Assembly (NCBI GenBank): GCA_037718865.1
Contig: JBBJMP010000001.1
Coordinates: 631,044 to 695,043 of the forward strand
Source: JADCRZ01 sp037718865
Lineage (GTDB): Bacteria > Bacteroidota > Bacteroidia > Chitinophagales > Chitinophagaceae
Direction: 5' to 3'
Length of the DNA stretch: 64,000 nucleotides
Notes under the pieces: generated by a model
Seen by the model: only the letters and a program-made list of their open reading frames with translations
Told to the model about the DNA's origin: nothing
The model's database searches: none
Translations under genes and position numbers: made by a program
Shown: positions 53,725 through 62,284 of the stretch, one piece after another
How positions within the stretch are numbered: the first letter of the stretch is position 1
Layout of the letters: each line of letters opens with the position of its first letter

Positions 53725-55363
53725 AGGGTCTCCCTGAAAAGCTGGAATACTTATCCACAAAGGGTTCCAGGATGTGTATAGCTGTAAAAAAGCCCCACAA
53801 TGGCATAAAAGATGCGCAAAGTGAGGCAGGAAAAAACATACAGCAAATGTACCGCAATCTTTTATTTGAACTTTCGCCTTCCTTGCTTGATCAAAGATTT
53901 TTACTAACAGATTTTGGGAAGTTATATCAGTCAATACCTTTTGCGGAGTTATCCAAACTTGTACCTGCTCCTGCGGGCCAGTTAAGTGGCAAAGGTTGCA
54001 AGAGTTGGCTTAGTGTAGAAGGAGGGATTGCTCTGCTGATAGCCAAACACTATCTTCAGGTCAGTGATGCGATGTTAATAGAACGGCTTAACACGGACTG
54101 GTCGCTTCAATTATTTTGTGGTATCCGTCTGGTTGCAGATGAAAAAATCAAGGATGATGACTTGGCCGGGCGTTGGAGAAGTTACCTGGGAAAGCATTTG
54201 AATATTGATAAATGGCAGGTTCACTTGGCATCGGCATGGAAAGTGAATATGGAACAAACCCATGTTGGGTTGACAGATGCTACGTGTTATGAGAGTTACA
54301 TCACTTATCCTACGGATTCCAAGCTGATATGGAAGTGTTGTAATGAAGTCTTTACATTAGCAGGTCAACTTCGCAAAAAGTTAAAGCTACGCCGTAGCCG
54401 AAGCAACCATGATAAATTCAAGAGCATGTATTTGTCCTATGCTAAGCTTAAAAAGAAAAGCAAACGCAAAAACAAAAAGTTGTGCAGGAGTATGCTTAAA
54501 TACCTGGACCGGTTGCTCAAGAGCACCACAAATTTGTTATCAAAACCATCGGTGCGCCGCAAGGTGCATCGTCTCTCTACGATAGAGAAGATCAAGCAAC
54601 AGCAATGGAGTCTTTACTTTGGCAAGGAAAGCAAAATACCAGACCGCATCGTATCGGTGCATAAGCCCTATATACGCCCTATCGTCCGGGGTAAGGAAAC
54701 CAAACCGGTAGAATTTGGAGCCAAGGTGAACAAAGTTCAGATCGACGGGATCAACTTCATAGAACACATAAGCTTTGATGCTTTTAATGAGGGCATCCGC
54801 CTACGGCAGGCCACCGAACTTCAAAAAAGATATTTTGGCAAATGCTCCCAGATAGGTGCTGATGCCATTTATGCCACTAATGCCAACAGAAAATACTGCA
54901 CCGAAAATAACATAGCCACCAGTTTTGTAGCCAAAGGCAAACAGGGAAAAGACCAGGAACAGAAATCCCTGATGCGCTCTATATTAGGAAAAATTCGCAG
55001 TACCTGGTTGGAGGGAAGTTTTGGTAATGAAAAGAATCATTACTTGCTGGGTAAAATAAAAGCCAGAACGCAACCTACAGAAGTTGCATGGATCTTCTTT
55101 GGCATTCTCACCAGCAATGCAGTGACAATTACCAAGCGACGAACGAAAGCATCATCGGGTAAAAAAGCTGCCTAAATGAATCAAACCAGTATGACGACAG
55201 TTAAGACAAGTAACTGAAAGGGGAAGTTACGCCAATGAGTAATCGAAACGAAGCCAAATTACCAAAAAACATCACTTCAACAATAAAACGTCAAAAAAAG
55301 TGAATAATGAATATTATTTTTATATAATATGTATTGGTATTTTGACATTTTCAGGGAGACCCT
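53725..55363 (+). mobile_element. IS5/IS1182-like insertion sequence, complete
   Basis: 1639 bp with a perfect 16-bp inverted repeat at the ends: AGGGTCTCCCTGAAAA at 53725-53740 and its complement at 55348-55363. A 5-bp direct repeat AATAT stands on both sides (53720-53724 and 55364-55368), probably the target duplication. One transposase gene fills it. The ends are intact. Confidence 0.88.
53847..55175 (+). CDS. IS5/IS1182-like transposase
   Basis: 442 residues from ATG 53847 (MYRNLLFELSPSLLDQRF); an in-frame ATG at 53772 would add 25 residues. The DDE core is HVGLTDATCYESYI (first Asp), KCSQIGADAIYATNANRKYC (second Asp) and STWLEGSFGNEKNHYLLGKI (Glu). The N-terminal DUF772-like segment is CKSWLSVEGGIALLIAKHYL. 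A highly basic middle (KLKKKSKRKNKKLCRS) is probably DNA-binding. The frame is open, so the element may be active. Confidence 0.9.
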   Translation: MYRNLLFELSPSLLDQRFLLTDFGKLYQSIPFAELSKLVPAPAGQLSGKGCKSWLSVEGGIALLIAKHYLQVSDAMLIERLNTDWSLQLFCGIRLVADEKIKDDDLAGRWRSYLGKHLNIDKWQVHLASAWKVNMEQTHVGLTDATCYESYITYPTDSKLIWKCCNEVFTLAGQLRKKLKLRRSRSNHDKFKSMYLSYAKLKKKSKRKNKKLCRSMLKYLDRLLKSTTNLLSKPSVRRKVHRLSTIEKIKQQQWSLYFGKESKIPDRIVSVHKPYIRPIVRGKETKPVEFGAKVNKVQIDGINFIEHISFDAFNEGIRLRQATELQKRYFGKCSQIGADAIYATNANRKYCTENNIATSFVAKGKQGKDQEQKSLMRSILGKIRSTWLEGSFGNEKNHYLLGKIKARTQPTEVAWIFFGILTSNAVTITKRRTKASSGKKAA

Positions 55364-55400
55364 AATATAAACCATTGAAAATTCAGGGAATAAAAAATAG

Positions 55401-55422
55401 GTTCGACTCCCTCCAGCTCCAC
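55401..55422 (+). ncRNA. ssrA: 3' end fragment of tmRNA (att remnant)
   Basis: GTTCGACTCCC, a short gap, then CAGCTCCAC matches the T-loop to acceptor end of tmRNA. The 5' acceptor half and tag region are not in the 2 kb on either side (even with the IS removed). So it is a short fragment, as left by an element that integrates into ssrA. A hairpin AACCTATAAT / ATTATAGGTT plus T-rich tail follows at 55430-55475. Confidence 0.65.
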
Positions 55423-55429
55423 TTGGGCT

Positions 55430-55479
55430 AACCTATAATTTATTGTATATCAATTCATTATAGGTTTTATATTTTTTAT
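55430..55479 (+). terminator. Hairpin after the tmRNA fragment
   Basis: AACCTATAAT pairs with ATTATAGGTT, then T-rich sequence. It could be the original ssrA terminator or an element-end hairpin. Confidence 0.55.
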
Positions 55480-55480
55480 A

Positions 55481-55499
55481 GTTGCCCCTGTAGTTGCCC
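55481..55499 (+). repeat. Paired GTTGCCC repeat after the tmRNA fragment
   Basis: Two GTTGCCC copies start 12 bp apart, 59 bp after the tmRNA end. The spacing resembles the GCGACAC pairs after the two tRNAs. Confidence 0.4.
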
Positions 55500-55566
55500 T
55501 TTTCTTTACAATTTCAATACGGAAGGCAAATAAATCCTTGAACACTACTTAGGTGATTTATTATCT

Positions 55567-56736
55567 TTAAAATTCTTTTTGCCGAGTTGAAAGTAGAAAA
55601 ACATCATCACCACTTAACAGTGTAAGTTTCTTCTCCTCGTCTATTAGCAGTTGTCTTTCGTCATGAAGGCGAGCTTTTCTAGTCATCAGATTTTGGATCT
55701 CGTTCGGTATTTCCCCAGGTGACATTCCAGCTAACTGTAAATTTTGCTTTTTATTTTCTAATTCGTAAATGTTATCTGATAAATTTTTTAACACAACTTC
55801 AATAGTGTTCAAGCGTCTACGACGATCAAACTGCAAAGCACGCAGTTCCGCAAGTGTTTTCTCCTTACCTTCTTCAAGTTGCGTCATTTTCATGGCTTGG
55901 ATTTCACCGACGGCGATTTGATCCACTGGTTCATTCCAAAATTCTTGGCCATGGGATAAAAAGTTTTCGGATGAGTACATGTGAAATTCCACTCCTGCTT
56001 CATTTCTTATTTCCTTCACTAATTCATATCTAGGACCTATGGTTTTACCATCCTTTAATTTCCACCACCAGTCCGCCTTATCGTCATTTGTAATAAGTAA
56101 TATAGGTTTCTTTTCTTGTTTAGCCTTATCAATGACCTGCTTCCACAAGATCAGATCTCCATACATTCTGTCGCCTGATTTTGTTTTTGCGTCCTTGTAA
56201 CCAGGCGGTATTTCCAATTTATATCTCTCTTCCCCTTCTTTACAAATTTCCTTTTCTCTATCAACGGTGTAACTTTCGGATATTTTGTCTTTGAAGATTT
56301 CTGAAAGTGTGTTATATACAGGATCTTCTTTAAGGTAAAAGGAATATCTTTCCTTACTGCTGTTTACTTCGCTTTGTACTTTATCCAACACGCTAATCAA
56401 CTCTGATTCGAGCGGATTTGTAAGAAAAGGCAGCGCATTGTTTGAATGTACATCATCTTTTATTTTTTTTATTTTTTCTATGAACTCGTTATGTGCTTTC
56501 TCTTGTTCGGCAATAACTTCGAATCTATTCCGGTTGTATTCCAAGGCCGACTGGTGTGGCAACCAAATTCTTTCGAAAAATTTTCTCATTAAATTCAACA
56601 GCCCGTTCTTCGTACGTTCGGAATACCGGTAAAGGCTTAATAGAATGTTTGCATCAAAAATGAAAATACAATTCTTCCAAATCTCCATCAATTCATTTTC
56701 AGTCATTCTGTAATACTCAGGAAATTTTTTTTTCAT
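55567..56736 (-). CDS. PIN-like (PIN_8/DUF4935) ribonuclease-like protein
   Basis: 389 residues. PIN-type acids: CIFIFDANILLSLYRYSERT (Asp about 22), ERIWLPHQSALEYNRNRF (Glu), MYGDLILWKQVIDKAKQ (Asp about 200) and PILLITNDDKADWWW (Asp pair about 220). These fit PIN_8, which has a large helical insertion (about 60-190). The C-terminal 130 residues add a coiled coil with LEEGKEKTLAELRALQ. PIN domains cut RNA; large PIN_8 proteins are found in defence and mobile regions. It lies just after the tmRNA att-like site. An RNase function is inferred; no antitoxin is next to it. Confidence 0.85.
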   Translation of the reverse strand: MKKKFPEYYRMTENELMEIWKNCIFIFDANILLSLYRYSERTKNGLLNLMRKFFERIWLPHQSALEYNRNRFEVIAEQEKAHNEFIEKIKKIKDDVHSNNALPFLTNPLESELISVLDKVQSEVNSSKERYSFYLKEDPVYNTLSEIFKDKISESYTVDREKEICKEGEERYKLEIPPGYKDAKTKSGDRMYGDLILWKQVIDKAKQEKKPILLITNDDKADWWWKLKDGKTIGPRYELVKEIRNEAGVEFHMYSSENFLSHGQEFWNEPVDQIAVGEIQAMKMTQLEEGKEKTLAELRALQFDRRRRLNTIEVVLKNLSDNIYELENKKQNLQLAGMSPGEIPNEIQNLMTRKARLHDERQLLIDEEKKLTLLSGDDVFLLSTRQKEF

Positions 56737-57144
56737 GTGTCATTTTATTTCAAATCTTTCAAATATTCGAACGTGTAAAGTATAGGCAAATTTAATAGGT
56801 TAATACCTCCATTCCGACAATTTTCCCGGAATTTTCATAGCCTGCAGATTACGTACAACAAATAGAACAGAATCCTAAAGGGCTCCCTGATAAAGCGGTA
56901 TACTTTGAGTTGGTCGACGTTTGCCGTAAGAATACTATCAGGCAGAAGTATTGATCCCGGCACGGATGAAAAAGAAGTTTAATTCATAAGGTTGAGATAC
57001 ATGGGAAACAGGTAAGCAATTATAAGAATAAATATCAATCTTGTAAAGAGAAAATTTGATTTTTTTAAATTTAATCGTATTTTTTACCGGCAAATTTCGC
57101 CCTATAGATACTAACTATTCCTGCCCAGCTAGTATTCACTGATT
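56737..57144 (+). other. Spacer with a short gene remnant
   Basis: About 408 bp. From 56841 to 56954 one frame reads ADYVQQIEQNPKGLPDKAVYF, ELVDVCRKNTIRQKY with a stop, like the C-terminus of a lost protein. I see no start. Otherwise AT-rich and empty. Confidence 0.35.
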
Positions 57145-57183
57145 ATGGCTATACTACCATCAGCACACGTTTTAAACCACTTT

Positions 57184-57840
57184 ATGAACAACATTTATTT
57201 ATGTTTTCTGCTGGCCATTTTTATATGTTCGTGCAATACAGATGTGTCAAAGGAAGACAGCAAAATGTCAAAACACGCATTGGACTCCGCATACAATGTA
57301 AAAATAGTAAGGGATAGCCTTTTTAAAGTATACTCAGATTCAGTACAGAAAGTTGTATCTGCCAAGAATACGTTGGCGATTAAAAAGCTACAACCAAAGA
57401 TGAGATTTAAAAAAGATGAATTCACTGAAAGTGCATGGGTATACCACAAATCCTCCCCTGGATATGTAAACCAAAACGCTCTGTATTGTTATTTTAAAAT
57501 GAGTGCTGATTCGCCTGGCCCACTTAGATTTGTTATTCAGCATTATGACGATGAGTGGCTTTTTATAAAATATGTTCAATTTGTCCTTGACGATGAAAAC
57601 TTCAAATTGATCCCGAGTCATGTTGACAGAGATAATGGCAGCGGGAATATTTGGGAATGGTTTGATAAGCCGATTACAGATGAATCTTTAACTATAGTCA
57701 AAAAGTTAAGTACCGCAAAGTCGGCAAAGATGAAACTGATAGGTACCCAATACTACAAAATTAAATCGATCACCCAATCGCAAATAAAGGCTATCAAAGA
57801 CGTATTAGATTACTATAAGTTAAAAGGCGGAACCATTTAA
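57184..57840 (+). CDS. Lipoprotein of unknown function
   Basis: 218 residues from ATG 57184, 39 bp after a less likely start at 57145. The signal NNIYLCFLLAIFICSC has a lipobox with Cys about 16. The mature protein is mixed: VVSAKNTLAIKKLQPKMRFK, YVNQNALYCYFKMSADSPGP, FVIQHYDDEWLFIKYVQFVL and IGTQYYKIKSITQSQIKAIK. A beta-rich centre followed by a helical tail. I do not recognise the family. Confidence 0.75.
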   Translation: MNNIYLCFLLAIFICSCNTDVSKEDSKMSKHALDSAYNVKIVRDSLFKVYSDSVQKVVSAKNTLAIKKLQPKMRFKKDEFTESAWVYHKSSPGYVNQNALYCYFKMSADSPGPLRFVIQHYDDEWLFIKYVQFVLDDENFKLIPSHVDRDNGSGNIWEWFDKPITDESLTIVKKLSTAKSAKMKLIGTQYYKIKSITQSQIKAIKDVLDYYKLKGGTI

Positions 57841-57878
57841 GTGCGGTTATTTTATTGGTAAATAAAACTAAATGCTGA

Positions 57879-58328
57879 ATGGAAGTAAGTAATCCCAGGC
57901 TAGCTGATGAAATATTGGGAGCTTTACTTGATCGGAGAGGAAATTCACCCCAAGAGATGTCGGAATACCTCCAGGTTGAATTAAGCGAAGTTCAATATAT
58001 AATGGAATTTTTAAGGACCGACTATAAGTCTTGGTTTGATGAAACAAAAGCATACGGGCGCAATTCTTATAATTTAATTGTAAGGTCCCCATCAACCATT
58101 GCGGCATTTCTTGAACATGGTGGATTCACAAAACGTTATGATAAAATGAAAATCGACGAGAATCTAAAAGGGGAAGACACGAAATTACTAAGGGAAAACT
58201 TAATCGCGGTAACAGCTCAGGCAAAACAGGCGATTGCCGATTCAATCAGTGCCAAAAGAATGGCTTGGCTGTCCTTGCTATTTGCTTTTCTGGCTATTGT
58301 CGTTTCAATTATTTTGAAATACTTGTGA
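57879..58328 (+). CDS. Winged-helix protein with C-terminal membrane helix
   Basis: 149 residues. The N-terminal 60 look like a winged helix (NPRLADEILGALLDRRGNS, EMSEYLQVELSEVQYIMEFL). The C-terminus has one membrane helix (MAWLSLLFAFLAIVVSIIL) after a helical KQAIADSISAK segment. So it is a tail-anchored protein with its DNA- or RNA-binding-like part in the cytosol. A remnant of the same type sits at 39135 beside tRNA-Asn. Role unknown. Confidence 0.7.
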   Translation: MEVSNPRLADEILGALLDRRGNSPQEMSEYLQVELSEVQYIMEFLRTDYKSWFDETKAYGRNSYNLIVRSPSTIAAFLEHGGFTKRYDKMKIDENLKGEDTKLLRENLIAVTAQAKQAIADSISAKRMAWLSLLFAFLAIVVSIILKYL

Positions 58329-58452
58329 GGTAATAAAAATATTTACACTGACTGTCATATCACTAATTAAATAAATTGTTGGGAGGCTATGACTTCCGGC
58401 AAGGCAGCAATAAGGGAACGCCTTACAAAGCCTGATAAATCAAAATTAAGTT

Positions 58453-59367
58453 ATGATGCCGGAAATTAGTTATAGTGATTTACAACTTAGGTTACAGAAA
58501 TTAAAAGATTTAGATCTATCAACTGTACCTTATAACGAAATTTTGAATACCATAAACTCCGAAATGGTACTGCCTATTGTCATTACCGAAATTAGTGCAG
58601 GAAACTATATTGAAAGAATACGAATTAATAAAGATGGGGAAATATTTACCTCAGAATGCGAATTATCGTATGTTGCCGATCCTAAAAAAATTACAACTTT
58701 TGGCAGAGCCAATTCTCCGGCTTCATCAATGTTCTATGGTTCTGTAATTAGCACTCCTATTAACTTCCCACGAATTGTAGCCCTTGCTGAAACAGAGGAA
58801 CTATTACGCAGTAATAACAAGGGGAAAACAGATAAAGATTTGATCATAACGTTAGGGAAATGGCAGATTGCAGAGAATATGCTACTTGCCGAAATGGTAT
58901 TTAAAAAAGAAGTGATCAAAAAAACACCTGAGGTAAAAAAGGCATTTGACTTTCATATAAATTCATTCAGGGAAGATATGCCTGAAACAGAAGTTCAAAA
59001 GATGATATTATTACTTGAATTTTATTCAGAAGAATTTGCTAAAGCCGAAATAAGATCTGATACTGATTATAAATTAAGTGCAGCTTATGCAGAAAGTGCT
59101 TTCAAAAGAAACATAGTGCAAGGCATAATTTACCCAAGTGTTAGAACTGAATACGAAGGTAGTAATGTTGCCTTGTTGCCTAATACAGTAGACAACCATT
59201 TGCATTTAGAGGAAGCAATAATGATCCACGTACAAATCAAAGGAACAAAAGTATTCCTTGATAACATATACCGTACCGGTGAGTTGACTCGAAAAAAAGA
59301 AAAATTTGATTGGTATGAAATGAATCCTGCTTCTAAAGAATTTAAAGATACGTTCTTTCGCAAGTAG
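58453..59367 (+). CDS. Possible RES-domain protein
   Basis: 304 residues; a MET-MET start, soluble. The stretch YIERIRINKDGEIFTSECEL followed by ITTFGRANSPASSMFYGSV and RIVALAETEELL recalls the RES toxin order: conserved R near the start, 'GR...P...MFYGS' and the E after a hydrophobic strand. RES toxins use the R/E/S residues to degrade NAD. The rest is helical, with IMIHVQIKGTKVFLDNIYR at the end. No antitoxin neighbour with a typical Xre/MbcA signature is present, so this could be a non-toxic or self-contained relative. Moderate support. Confidence 0.5.
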   Translation: MMPEISYSDLQLRLQKLKDLDLSTVPYNEILNTINSEMVLPIVITEISAGNYIERIRINKDGEIFTSECELSYVADPKKITTFGRANSPASSMFYGSVISTPINFPRIVALAETEELLRSNNKGKTDKDLIITLGKWQIAENMLLAEMVFKKEVIKKTPEVKKAFDFHINSFREDMPETEVQKMILLLEFYSEEFAKAEIRSDTDYKLSAAYAESAFKRNIVQGIIYPSVRTEYEGSNVALLPNTVDNHLHLEEAIMIHVQIKGTKVFLDNIYRTGELTRKKEKFDWYEMNPASKEFKDTFFRK

Positions 59368-59630
59368 CCATAGTAGGCCGAACCGCTGTTATCAAATGTC
59401 TTCTTAGATCAGTAGTGATTGGAATGTCAAAAGTAAGGTTGTAGGGATGTATGTAAGGTTTTTCTTTTATATTAGCAGCTGTGTAATCGACAAGTCCTTG
59501 TAAGAAGCGAGATATTTTATAAAGCAATGTATGATTATGTCGATACCTTAAAAAAGCTAGGGCTCTTTTTAAAGCCTTCGAATAAGTTGCGTTGAGCACA
59601 ACTCAAATAAATTTTAACCGGTCCGGTTGC

Positions 59631-60038
59631 TTAGTACCAGCCCCTTTCTCTATAGAATGTCTGCAGAGCTGCATCTTCAATTTCCCGGCTTTCTGCCTCA
59701 TCTTCTTCATCATCGCCCATCAATGGATGTTCAAAATAATAGTCATCATTATAATATTCAACCAAGCAAAGAGTAATAGAAAATGCAGCATCTTGACCAA
59801 GGGCAAGATCCTTTTTTGCTGCATATGGCAAGAAATATCTAGCATCATTCAAACCTTGTTCCCTTTCATTATAAAACTGGGTGGCCTCTAACTTTAATTT
59901 TAAAAGATCAGGCTCTCTAAAATCTGTGGTATGTTCAAATGGTTTATTCTTGGCCGGGTCTTTCTCGAATGTGGTTACATATTCGACGACCCTATAAAAA
60001 AACTCAGGTGGACCTAATCCGTCTTTGAAGATTACCAT
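59631..60038 (-). CDS. Hypothetical acidic protein of 135 aa
   Basis: Soluble; EFFYRVVEYVTTFEKDPAKN at the front, KLEATQFYNEREQGLNDARY in the middle, a very acidic tail with GDDEEDEAESREIEDA. No known motif. It overlaps nothing and its start faces the small plus-strand gene at 60107. Confidence 0.6.
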   Translation of the reverse strand: MVIFKDGLGPPEFFYRVVEYVTTFEKDPAKNKPFEHTTDFREPDLLKLKLEATQFYNEREQGLNDARYFLPYAAKKDLALGQDAAFSITLCLVEYYNDDYYFEHPLMGDDEEDEAESREIEDAALQTFYRERGWY

Positions 60039-60106
60039 AACAAATTAATTTTAAAATCCCGGAAGAGGTTCGGGTCTTTAATCATGTCAGGCATAGCACG
60101 GAGCCA

Positions 60107-60307
60107 GTGACCCTTAAGTTCCTGTGGATATCCTTTAGCGTCAGCGTTCTCTTACTGGCAGGAGCCGGGTTTTCGGTATATCAGGCTGTTAATGCCAAGA
60201 AAGCAGCAGTTAACGCACTGGAGAATTACCAGACAGCCTATAAACTGGAGCGGGTGAAATGGCAGCATGATTATTCGAATTATATGACCGAAAAACATCC
60301 TTGGTGA
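60107..60307 (+). CDS. Small membrane protein of 66 aa
   Basis: One membrane helix (FLWISFSVSVLLLAGAGFSV) followed by a helical tail VNALENYQTAYKLERVKWQ. The start is a GTG at 60107. It may be a phage-like or accessory small protein. Low evidence for expression. Confidence 0.4.
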   Translation: MTLKFLWISFSVSVLLLAGAGFSVYQAVNAKKAAVNALENYQTAYKLERVKWQHDYSNYMTEKHPW

Positions 60308-60626
60308 TACAAGCCTATGTAAAATCACACGCACCCATGCCGGATAATTGAAAAGTTTAAAACGCAGTTGAATGGGTTTTCTAATCCCAAAAGGCTACCA
60401 ATTTTTCAGTTATTTTTTATGATTCCAGGCCTCCAATCTTTGATAGTAGTTGTATATGATCCGTTACCGCCTTGGTCATCCGTTAGGTAACAGTTCGAAT
60501 ATATCGAATAACCTTATTAAAGTAATAATGATTGCAGGTTCAGTCCATCAGCTGAACGGCCAATAATATGTACTCTTTATAAATTGGTTACTTTCTCAAA
60601 TTCATTTTTGATAAGTAATTTGCGAC
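60308..60626 (+). other. Empty stretch
   Basis: 319 bp between two small genes. I see nothing in it that I can support. Confidence 0.4.
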
Positions 60627-60911
60627 ATGGAAGAGCATGTAACTTTAAAGTTTAATATCGAATTCGAGCATGAGCAAACTAAATACCTGGCTTATATAAT
60701 CCCTGTTGTCGAATTAACTGCGGAAGAAAGAAAACTGCACAGTATCAGGGAGAGTTCTTTTTTGGTTCATCTCTTAGAATGTGATCGATTTATATCCTTC
60801 GAATTATTCATAGGCGAGGATCTGGAGTGGCAAACGACTGCTTCGTCTTTCTTGGTAGAAAATGATCTGTTAGGGATTATTGGCGAATACATCGACCGAA
60901 AGTTTATGTAA
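60627..60911 (+). CDS. Hypothetical protein of 94 aa
   Basis: LKFNIEFEHEQTKYLAYIIP, SFLVHLLECDRFISFELFIG and LLGIIGEYIDRKFM suggest a small alpha/beta fold. No known family. Its end overlaps the convergent DUF72 gene by 8 bp. Confidence 0.6.
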   Translation: MEEHVTLKFNIEFEHEQTKYLAYIIPVVELTAEERKLHSIRESSFLVHLLECDRFISFELFIGEDLEWQTTASSFLVENDLLGIIGEYIDRKFM

Positions 60912-61794
60912 CAAACTGAACCTCCTTAAAACCAAGAGAACACTTTTTATTTAGTTGATCAACAAGGTACCGTGACAATTCCGGTGAAGTTGCTTCGTCG
61001 TGCATGTGCATGAAAAAGTAAATTTCCTCTATTCCTTTACCTAGCCAAAATTTAATCTTATCTACCCAATTGTCAATACGTTTATAGTCAGATGGATGCA
61101 GGCTATTACCTACGAAGCGAATGAATGCTTTAGGAATGCTAAGGTGCATGTGAAGGACATCCGACCTGCCAAGGACGTCGGTAATAACGGAGCCGATTCC
61201 AATTTCCCGGAGAGTCTCAAAGAAGCTAGTGGTCAGTACTTTATTCGCATAGAAATCAGCGTTTCTCATCCCTACAAAAAATGATATGTCTTTCGGCAGC
61301 GACCGCAAATAAGTAAAGAACTGCTCCAACTTAACAGGATCATGTCTTTGGTCAATTAGGAAGAATACAGGACCAAGCATTTCGCCGAAGCCGGTAAGGC
61401 TAACGATAAAATCATCGGATAAACGGCCTTTTTGTTCCGAGGTGGCCAGGAAATTCAAGCCCTTATGAGCTTTGGGGCAGAATTTGAACTGAGGGTTTGT
61501 CATCTGCCCCGCCCAGCCTGCAAGGTCTTCTTTCTTATAGAATTTGTAATTGGTGGCATTAAGTTCTATGGAGTTGTAATGTTTCCCGTACTCTGCCAGG
61601 AAATCCTTTTCTTTTATTCCTTTTGGATATATCTTACCAATCCATTCTTTTCTTCCCCATTTGGCACAACCCACATAAACGGGTTGATTTCCCTTCTTTA
61701 CCATCTTGAAAGTGGCGGCATTAAAGGAAGGCTCAGGGGGAAGTGTAAAGTCAGTCCTTTCTAGTTGTCCTATCTCTGGTTTGCCGAACTCCAT
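60904..61794 (-). CDS. DUF72-family protein
   Basis: 296 residues. DUF72 is a TIM-barrel-like family. It shows KKGNQPVYVGCAKWGRKEW, KDFLAEYGKHYNSIELNATN, FKFCPKAHKGLNFLA, GMRNADFY and a C-terminal FMHMHDEATSPELSRYLVDQ. The conserved 'GCxxW...E' and 'SIELN' marks and the 'H...D' end match. It is predicted to have a phosphate/metal-related or endonuclease-like fold but has no proven reaction. It is cytosolic and chromosome-like. Confidence 0.88.
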   Translation of the reverse strand: MEFGKPEIGQLERTDFTLPPEPSFNAATFKMVKKGNQPVYVGCAKWGRKEWIGKIYPKGIKEKDFLAEYGKHYNSIELNATNYKFYKKEDLAGWAGQMTNPQFKFCPKAHKGLNFLATSEQKGRLSDDFIVSLTGFGEMLGPVFFLIDQRHDPVKLEQFFTYLRSLPKDISFFVGMRNADFYANKVLTTSFFETLREIGIGSVITDVLGRSDVLHMHLSIPKAFIRFVGNSLHPSDYKRIDNWVDKIKFWLGKGIEEIYFFMHMHDEATSPELSRYLVDQLNKKCSLGFKEVQFVT

Positions 61795-62284
61795 ATTTAA
61801 AATTAAGAGTTTGACTCTATATTATCTTGTCCGATTTAAATAAGAAAGTGAATTTTCGTGCACCCGTTGAATTCAGACAAAGATGATTAGAAATCAAAGG
61901 GTGGTAAAGAACTAAATAATACTTTAAAACATGTAACTTATGGTGGAAATAATAAAAGAATGGGGAACTGAAGGGAATGAAAGAAGGAGTATTTTTTGTG
62001 GGTGTGTCGGGCGTGTTTCAGCACGCAGAAGCCACTTATGCCACGTTGTAAACTAAAACTGGATTTAAAAATCAAATAGGTAGAATCAGAAAGGTCAATT
62101 CTTTCGCCTAAGAAAAGTCTTTACGGTAACGTCGGCCAACTCAAAAGTATGCAGAATGGCGCCGTATTATACTAGATCACCTGCTCGTTCCGAGGGCCTT
62201 TGGGATGATGTTTTATTTGTTGTTTGCTGTTTAACGACCTAAACGAGACCATAGATACCATGCAAATATAGGGAGAACTTAAAG
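61795..62284 (+). other. Non-coding stretch before the TIR gene
   Basis: 490 bp between the start of DUF72 (minus) and the start of the TIR gene (plus), so it holds both promoters. I see no gene, RNA or repeat. Confidence 0.4.

Noticed and set aside
55364..55566. A complete tmRNA gene disrupted by the insertion sequence
   Set aside because: The sequence left of the insertion has no tmRNA 5' acceptor or tag region, so only a 3' fragment exists.
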